Shown piece by piece: positions 12,155 to 16,770 of a stretch of 16,770 bases of DNA. The stretch comes from an uncultured Eubacteriales bacterium. GTDB taxonomy: Bacteria; Bacillota; Clostridia; Oscillospirales; CAG-272. Numbering within the stretch: position 1 is the stretch's first letter; each line of letters opens with the position of its first letter. The DNA is taken from assembly GCA_934385225.1 (NCBI GenBank), contig CAKRPQ010000039.1, positions 1 to 16,770 on the forward strand, written 5' to 3'. The position numbers and the translations under genes are program-made. The notes under the pieces were generated by a model. It was given only the letters and a program-made list of their open reading frames with translations. It did not search any database and was not told the DNA's origin.

Positions 12155-13537
12155 TCAGAAAACAATATCGTTCGGGTCAAACGACGCGGAAGAAGTGCGG
12201 GCATCGGAGGAATTTTCGTTTTCGGTATTCGGAGAAACTTCGTCTGTATCGCTTTCGTGTTTCAGGCTAACAGCACCGCTGCCGACAATCTCATCGAAAG
12301 TCACATTTTCGTTCTGCATAAGAATATTCAGGACAGTCATATAATCACGGAGCATCTCACGAGGAGTGATCATAGAATCCGCACCCGCTCTTGCAAGGCA
12401 GATTTCAAGGAAACGCTTCACCTCTTCGTCCGTTATTCTCGGTATAACACCGTAATTCTGCGCATAGAGCTTTGTAACACGACCGAGGAGCGCGTAAAGT
12501 TCCTCGTCCGAAAGTCGGCGTAATCTTATAACGGGACCTATCAGATTTTTATACCCGTCCGCGGAAAATCTGCTGTTGCAAAGCCTGCTGCGGAGTGCTT
12601 CGTAGCTAAAAAGCCCGCGCCTCGTATCTTCGAGAAATTGAGGCGTACCGCCGAGAATTATATCAAGTCCCTCGGCTTTTCCTTGGAGCGTATCGTTAAA
12701 CATCGAAAGAATTTTTTCATAGTTGTTTTCACGCGAAACGCGGTGTGTGATTTTATAAAGGTTCACACATTCGTCGATTATAACGACAAGACCTTTATAT
12801 CCTATTTTTCTGACGAAAACAGCCCATATTTTAATGAAATCATACCAGTTTTCGTCGTCGATAATTGACGAAACGGCAATGCCTAGCGAACCACGCGCCT
12901 CGGTTTTGGTCGCATACTCTCCGCGCAGCCAGCGCAGGCACGCGCTCTTTTTTTCGTCGTTACCGAGCGAATACGATTTATAATATTCGCTCATCACGTT
13001 TGAAAAGTCAAAGCCTCCGACGAGGTCTTCAAGGTCACGCAGCTTCCCGAATATTTCACGCGACACGCAGGCCTCAAAATCGGCATCGGAAGTGCTTTTC
13101 CCCGCAGAAACAAGCTCCGAGCGCAATCCGTCAATCCATCTTATAAGTATTTTTTGAAGTGCTCCGCCGTCGGGAGACGATTTGGAAGCCATATTCTTTA
13201 TGAGTTCTCTGTATGTTGCAATTCCGCCACCGCCGCTGCCGTAAAGCCTTCTTTCGGGCGACAGGTCGGCGTCCGCCGTGACAAAACCGCGTTCGGTTGC
13301 ATAGCCTCTTATAAGCTGTAAAAGGAAGCTCTTGCCGCTTCCGTAACGTCCGATAAGAAAGCGCATCGAGCCGCCGCCCTCGCTAACATTTTCAAGGTCT
13401 GAAAGAAGCGCCGTTATTTCGTCTTCTCTGCCGATAGCTATATACGGAGCTCCGCTTCTCGGAACAACGCCGGCGGAAACCGAGGCGAGAAGCGCGGTCA
13501 ATATTCTTTTCGGTACTTTTTGATTTGTATCAGTCAT
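12155..13537 (-). CDS. DUF2791/BrxD-like P-loop ATPase
   Basis: 460-residue AAA+-like ATPase. Walker A is FLIGRYGSGKSFLL (GRYGSGKS at 63-70) and Walker B is GLVVIIDE (249-256, catalytic E256). A sensor-like strand DIILGGTPQFLED is at 292-304, and TPREMLRDY (391-399) is the late motif typical of the family. The start PKRILTALLASVSAGVVPRSGAPYIAIGREDEI and this motif set match DUF2791 proteins, which include BrxD of BREX phage-defence systems. The C-terminal 35 residues are acidic and Ser-rich, probably disordered. The start at 13537 uses GGAGGT eight bases upstream; a Met at 13555 would have that box inside the gene. It overlaps the TerB-N gene by 8 bases, so the two are translationally coupled and probably act as one complex. 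Action on nucleic acids is inferred from the family only. Confidence 0.87.
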   Translation of the reverse strand: MTDTNQKVPKRILTALLASVSAGVVPRSGAPYIAIGREDEITALLSDLENVSEGGGSMRFLIGRYGSGKSFLLQLIRGYATERGFVTADADLSPERRLYGSGGGGIATYRELIKNMASKSSPDGGALQKILIRWIDGLRSELVSAGKSTSDADFEACVSREIFGKLRDLEDLVGGFDFSNVMSEYYKSYSLGNDEKKSACLRWLRGEYATKTEARGSLGIAVSSIIDDENWYDFIKIWAVFVRKIGYKGLVVIIDECVNLYKITHRVSRENNYEKILSMFNDTLQGKAEGLDIILGGTPQFLEDTRRGLFSYEALRSRLCNSRFSADGYKNLIGPVIRLRRLSDEELYALLGRVTKLYAQNYGVIPRITDEEVKRFLEICLARAGADSMITPREMLRDYMTVLNILMQNENVTFDEIVGSGAVSLKHESDTDEVSPNTENENSSDARTSSASFDPNDIVF

Positions 13538-15128
13538 TTTCGAACACCTCCGCATAATCGGGTATTACCGTGTAACCGTTATCTTCTTTTTCAAGTATTA
13601 TATCGCCGAAAACATCCGCGGCAATCTCATTTATTTCGTCCGCAACCGAGTCGATGAACTTTCCCCTCTTGCCCGCAAAGGACTTTTCGCTCTCAAAATC
13701 TCCTGTTAAAGCCGCTTTTACAAACGGCATATATTCATTTAGAGCCGATATTATATCGTCGTCTGCGCGAGTTTCGGTCTGCATTACAGTATCCTTTTTA
13801 ACCTCGTTCACATTTTCAATCTTCGCATCTTCATTAAATGTTTCAACGAGAATTCGTGTTGTATTCCACGAATTTTCCTCTATTTTCTTTGCGTCGGCAA
13901 GTGAAAATTCTTTCTTCGGAAGATCATACAGCTTGTCATATTCGTATACCTCGGAGGTAGGTCTTTTGATCTGTCTTTTACCCGAAATATATCTGTCAAG
14001 ATATTCATCAAGGCAGGCTCTGACTTCGGGCGGCAGAGAATAAACCGTGAGCCTTGATTTCACGCCGATATACGCTCTTATTCTGTTTTCTATATGCTTC
14101 ACGGCATCGGTTATAAGAAAGCGCATTTCATAGGAACGCGAAAGCGAGCAATACTTTACTTCTATATCATATTTATTCTGCGGCGTGCAGAGCATGCCGA
14201 CGAATGCCGAACGTTTCAGCTCTCCCGTACAGACAAAAAAGCCGTTTTTATCCTTAAAATAATCAACGAGTTTTTCTATTCCCGCGGGAATATATTTTTC
14301 GTACAGTGCGAGATTTTCGCCTGTCGCAAACTTACTTTTTGTATAGTCATATTCGGAACATTTTCTTATGAGAGCGACAAGCTCTCTTTTTTTGTCATCG
14401 CCGTCGGCGGAAATGAACAGCTCGCCTATTTTCGCTCTCGATATCGCCTTTGAAAGCACATTTCCGAGCATTTCGGGGCACGGGATCAAGTGATGGACAA
14501 GCGAGTAGTCCGTTATCGCCTCAGGCATAACAGAGTCAAGCTGCGGAAATTTCTCCGAATAACCGTCCCAGATAAAGCAAAGCATATCGAGAGCTTTTCT
14601 TCTGTCATTTACCACATTTATCAGTTCGTAAATGTAAAGCAAAAGATATGAGTATTCGATTTCGGGCTTCTGTCCGTCTCTTAACAGTCCGCGAAGATAA
14701 AAATATCTGTTCTTTTGTTCATCTGTAAGCTGTGAATACTGCGGAACATATGAAAAGAATGCAACGTCGCCTTTATCGGAGCTGACAGCGTCAAGATACT
14801 TTATTCCGTCATTGTAAAAATCAGAGTAATATTCGAAATCCGTCCGCTTGAATATTTTCACTTCTTCTACAAACGGTGTATCGGGAGAATAAACCTCGTA
14901 CGGCACGCGGCTCTTTTTCTCGGTGCGTGCAAACGTCAGCCTGTTATCCTCAGAACGCATATCTATTGTCTTGAATTTATTTTCCGATGTCTTTTCCTTT
15001 GCGGTAAATATTACGGTTTCGGCGTGCGTGTCGTAGGTATGAGCGCGAAAATCACCCGTCACTTTCTTCTTCGGGACGAGCTTGTCTATGTCCCAGAAAT
15101 CATCAAGTTCGTCTTTTCTTTCAGCCAC
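13530..15128 (-). CDS. TerB-N/TerB-C domain protein
   Basis: 532-residue cytoplasmic protein. Residues about 75-290 match the TerB-N domain; the core is FFSYVPQYSQLTDEQKNRYFY (124-144) with the helix YSYLLLYIYELINV (159-172). Residues about 455-515 match TerB-C (FVKAALTGDFESEKSFAGKRGKFIDSVADEINEIAADVFGDIIL). The first 70 residues are charged and low in hydrophobics. These domains were named from comparative studies of tellurite-resistance (Ter) and linked stress systems, where they accompany helicases and ATPases; a biochemical function is not established. Translation begins at a GTG with GGAGGTGAG seven bases upstream. It is the first gene of a two-gene operon with a BrxD-like ATPase, with a perfect consensus promoter ahead. 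No catalytic motif is evident, so a scaffold or sensor role is plausible. Confidence 0.85.
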   Translation of the reverse strand: MAERKDELDDFWDIDKLVPKKKVTGDFRAHTYDTHAETVIFTAKEKTSENKFKTIDMRSEDNRLTFARTEKKSRVPYEVYSPDTPFVEEVKIFKRTDFEYYSDFYNDGIKYLDAVSSDKGDVAFFSYVPQYSQLTDEQKNRYFYLRGLLRDGQKPEIEYSYLLLYIYELINVVNDRRKALDMLCFIWDGYSEKFPQLDSVMPEAITDYSLVHHLIPCPEMLGNVLSKAISRAKIGELFISADGDDKKRELVALIRKCSEYDYTKSKFATGENLALYEKYIPAGIEKLVDYFKDKNGFFVCTGELKRSAFVGMLCTPQNKYDIEVKYCSLSRSYEMRFLITDAVKHIENRIRAYIGVKSRLTVYSLPPEVRACLDEYLDRYISGKRQIKRPTSEVYEYDKLYDLPKKEFSLADAKKIEENSWNTTRILVETFNEDAKIENVNEVKKDTVMQTETRADDDIISALNEYMPFVKAALTGDFESEKSFAGKRGKFIDSVADEINEIAADVFGDIILEKEDNGYTVIPDYAEVFEND

Positions 15129-15156
15129 GCTCTCACCTCCGAGAAATTATTATTTT

Positions 15157-15185
15157 ATTATATCATTCCCTTCGTTTTTTGTCAA
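15157..15185 (-). promoter_or_regulatory. Perfect-consensus sigma-A promoter of the TerB/ATPase operon
   Basis: On the minus strand, TTGACA (15185-15180) and TATAAT (15162-15157) are both perfect, separated by exactly 17 bases, with TG one base before the -10 box. The leader to the GTG start is about 20 bases. No operator-like palindrome overlaps it, so high constitutive expression is expected. Confidence 0.85.
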
Positions 15186-15205
15186 CAGTATAATTTCGTT
15201 TCAAG

Positions 15206-15235
15206 AAAAAACGGTGGGGGTTCCCACCGTTTTTT
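15206..15235 (-). terminator. Terminator of the cytidylate-kinase-like gene
   Basis: AAAAAACGGTGGG-type arm (15206-15218) pairs perfectly over 13 bp with CCCACCGTTTTTT-type arm (15223-15235) around a 4-base loop, with a T tract on the minus strand. It starts 10 bases after the kinase-like gene stop and separates it from the TerB/ATPase operon. Confidence 0.88.
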
Positions 15236-15245
15236 CATTTTTTAT

Positions 15246-15884
15246 TTATTTTGCTCCGTTTTCGATTGCCTTTCTGACAAAGTCGGCAATCATTTCTGCT
15301 GTGCCGTCAAGTCCGAGTCTACCCGTATTTATCGAAAGGTCGTAGTTATCGAATTTGCCCCACTTTTTACCCGTATAGAAGTTATAGTAGTTCATTCTTC
15401 TTTTGTCGGTCTTTGTGATGAGATTCTTCGCTTCCGCCTCGTCAACGTCGTGTCTCTCGCAGATACGCGCAATTCTTTCGTCCATATCCGCGTAAAGGAA
15501 AATGCTGACCTTATTTTTATGCTCTGCAAGAACATAGTCCGCGCATCTTCCGACGAATACGCAAGGTTCGTCCTTTACAAGGGATTTAATTATATCTGAC
15601 TGAATTATAAACAGTTTATCGTTTATCGGAACATCAAGACTGTATCCCGTATGAGGTGCGCCGAAAACAGATGACCCCATCGCGAGCGTATAAAGCAAAC
15701 TGTTGGTTGCCTTTTCATCGGCGCTGTGTATGACGTCAGCGTGATAACCGCTCTTTTGCGCCGCGAGAGTTATAAGCTCTCTGTCAACAAATTTGTAGCC
15801 GAGCAACTTTGCCGCTTTTTCTCCTACCGTTCTTCCACCGCTTCCGTATTGTCTTGCTATCGTGAGTGCAAAATTTTCAGACAT
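15246..15884 (-). CDS. Cytidylate-kinase-like family protein
   Basis: 212-residue cytosolic P-loop protein of the PF13189 type. The nucleotide-binding loop reads ARQYGSGGRTVGEKAAKLLG (GSGGR at 14-18), with arginine where canonical kinases have the Walker A lysine, as is usual in this family. Other family features are FVGRCADYVL, the arginine-rich lid (ICERHDVDEAEAKNLITKTDKRRMNYY) and WGKFDNYDLSINTGRLG. True cytidylate kinase activity is not assured: these proteins are widespread in Clostridia next to ordinary Cmk, and their substrate is unclear. The start at 15884 is preferred over the ATG at 15888-15890 because GGAGGT lies six bases upstream of the former and touches the latter. Single-gene unit with its own promoter and terminator. 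Confidence 0.87.
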   Translation of the reverse strand: MSENFALTIARQYGSGGRTVGEKAAKLLGYKFVDRELITLAAQKSGYHADVIHSADEKATNSLLYTLAMGSSVFGAPHTGYSLDVPINDKLFIIQSDIIKSLVKDEPCVFVGRCADYVLAEHKNKVSIFLYADMDERIARICERHDVDEAEAKNLITKTDKRRMNYYNFYTGKKWGKFDNYDLSINTGRLGLDGTAEMIADFVRKAIENGAK

Positions 15885-15949
15885 ATTCATACCTCCATGC
15901 CGTTATAATCTTATGAGTAACATAGAATAAGTGTACTCTTTACATATAT

Positions 15950-15978
15950 ATTTTATCATAAAAAACGCGAATTGTAAA
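15950..15978 (-). promoter_or_regulatory. Sigma-A promoter of the cytidylate-kinase-like gene
   Basis: On the minus strand, TTTACA (15978-15973) and TAAAAT (15955-15950) are 17 bases apart, with TG one base before the -10 box. The leader is about 60 bases. Confidence 0.65.
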
Positions 15979-16038
15979 GTATTATCTTCTAAAAAAATCG
16001 GCACATTCATAAATTTTACATAACAAGGCGGTGAATTT

Positions 16039-16770
16039 ATGAGAATTGCAAAAAGATTTTTTATGAGTGCCATTTTACTTGCTTTTTCGGCTCTCGTTAT
16101 GAGAAGCATAAGTCTCAGCTTCGGCGCATACGTTTCCCGCACGGCGGGTGCGGAGGCAATGGGCGTATTTTCTCTTATAATGAGCGTTTTTTCGTTTGCT
16201 CTCACGCTCGCAACGTCGGGAATAAATCTCGCGGTCACGCGAATGGTCTCGGAAGCTCTCGGAAACGGAAATCACGGACTTGCAAGGAAAAATATGCGTG
16301 TATGTCTCTCCTACTGTCTCTTTTTCGGTTCGCTTTCGGGAGTGTTTTTGTTTATATTTGCCTCCCCGATAGGCGGCGGGATACTGAAAGACGACAGAAC
16401 CGTTTTTTCTATGAAAATTCTTGCCGTTTCGCTTCCGTTTATTTCGGTTTCGTCCGCTCTCGGCGGGTACTTCACGGCGGTGAGAAGAGTTTACAAAAGC
16501 ACGCTTTTCGGCGTGCTCGAACAGTTTGTAAAAATTTTTTTTACGGTCAAATTATTTGAAATATTTATCGGACGCGGAATCGAATACGCCTGCATCGCCC
16601 TCGTTACAGCCGATGCGGTATCGGAAGTTACAGCCGCCGCGGTGTCGGGACTTCTTTATCTGCGCGACAGGAAGAAATACATAAAAAAAGAGCCTTGCGC
16701 CGTAAGTACGCAGTCGGCTCTTAAAAATCTCTGCTCCATTTCCATGCCTGTCGCACTCAGTACATATATA
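16039..16770 (+). CDS. SpoVB/MOP-family polysaccharide flippase, N-terminal part
   Basis: Rightward gene open to the window end; 244 codons are visible. The protein is a multi-pass membrane protein. Its start (SAILLAFSALVMRSISLSFGAYVSRTAGAEAMGVFSLIMSVFSFALTLATSGINLAVTRMVSE) has the pattern of the MOP-superfamily lipid-linked sugar flippases, especially Bacillota SpoVB/MurJ-related proteins. Helices are visible at about 10-30, 42-62, 93-110, 124-145 and 152-175. The family moves undecaprenyl-linked precursors across the membrane for peptidoglycan, spore cortex or exopolysaccharide. The ATG has AAGGCGGTGA about seven bases upstream. It is divergent from the kinase-like gene. No confident sigma-A promoter was found in the 60 bases ahead, leaving room for a sporulation sigma factor, although no convincing sigma-E/G box was seen. 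Confidence 0.82.
   Translation, partial: MRIAKRFFMSAILLAFSALVMRSISLSFGAYVSRTAGAEAMGVFSLIMSVFSFALTLATSGINLAVTRMVSEALGNGNHGLARKNMRVCLSYCLFFGSLSGVFLFIFASPIGGGILKDDRTVFSMKILAVSLPFISVSSALGGYFTAVRRVYKSTLFGVLEQFVKIFFTVKLFEIFIGRGIEYACIALVTADAVSEVTAAAVSGLLYLRDRKKYIKKEPCAVSTQSALKNLCSISMPVALSTYI

Noticed and set aside
15979..16038. A sporulation sigma-E promoter ahead of the SpoVB-like gene (TTTACATAACA)
   Set aside because: The -10 resemblance is partial and no matching -35 element is at the right distance.
1..16770. CRISPR arrays, tRNA or rRNA genes, insertion sequences
   Set aside because: Reading both strands showed no spaced direct repeats, no cloverleaf with a TTCGA-type T arm, no rRNA-like conserved stretches and no transposase.

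Overview
The window looks like chromosomal DNA of an anaerobic, low-to-moderate-GC member of the Bacillota (Clostridia, probably a gut Oscillospiraceae/Ruminococcaceae-type lineage). The evidence is strong AGGAGG-type ribosome binding sites, sigma-A promoters with 17-base spacers, AT-rich intergenic DNA, Gram-positive lipoprotein signals, a KtrAB potassium system, a SpoVB-like flippase and a PF13189-type cytidylate-kinase-like protein. The lineage is inferred from gene style, not from a marker gene. No rRNA, tRNA, CRISPR array, insertion sequence or transposase was seen. No gap between genes reaches 300 bases; the largest is about 154 bases (15885-16038).

Layout. (1) 1-2511: the start of a lipoprotein gene and a family 4 glycoside hydrolase (alpha-galactosidase-like) form one leftward unit, divergent from an AraC-type regulator; both promoters are readable in the shared spacer. 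(2) 2512-4504: a leftward ktrB-ktrA potassium uptake operon. (3) 4624-8000: a leftward two-gene GH26 (beta-mannanase-type) operon. The first gene encodes a lipoprotein with a long non-catalytic N-terminal half. The second is a close paralogue without signal peptide, joined by an ATGA overlap. (4) 8124-9824: a complete tyrosine recombinase and a divergent small membrane protein, with a perfect 10-bp inverted repeat between them. (5) 9860-12108: an AraC regulator with a PocR sensor domain, divergent from an FAD-dependent oxidoreductase. (6) 12155-15128: a two-gene operon of a TerB-N/TerB-C domain protein and a DUF2791 (BrxD-like) P-loop ATPase, with a perfect-consensus sigma-A promoter in front and terminators on both sides. 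(7) 15246-16770: a cytidylate-kinase-like gene, divergent from the 5' part of a SpoVB/MOP-family flippase.

Functionally, the left half suggests use of plant galactomannan or related galactosides: surface and intracellular GH26 enzymes for the mannan backbone, a GH4 enzyme for alpha-galactosyl units, and an AraC regulator. These lie in separate operons with ktrBA between them, so a shared pathway is an inference. The most unusual part is the TerB-N/ATPase pair. It combines domains known from Ter stress systems and from BREX phage-defence systems in a self-contained transcription unit, without the helicase that I recall often accompanying such genes.
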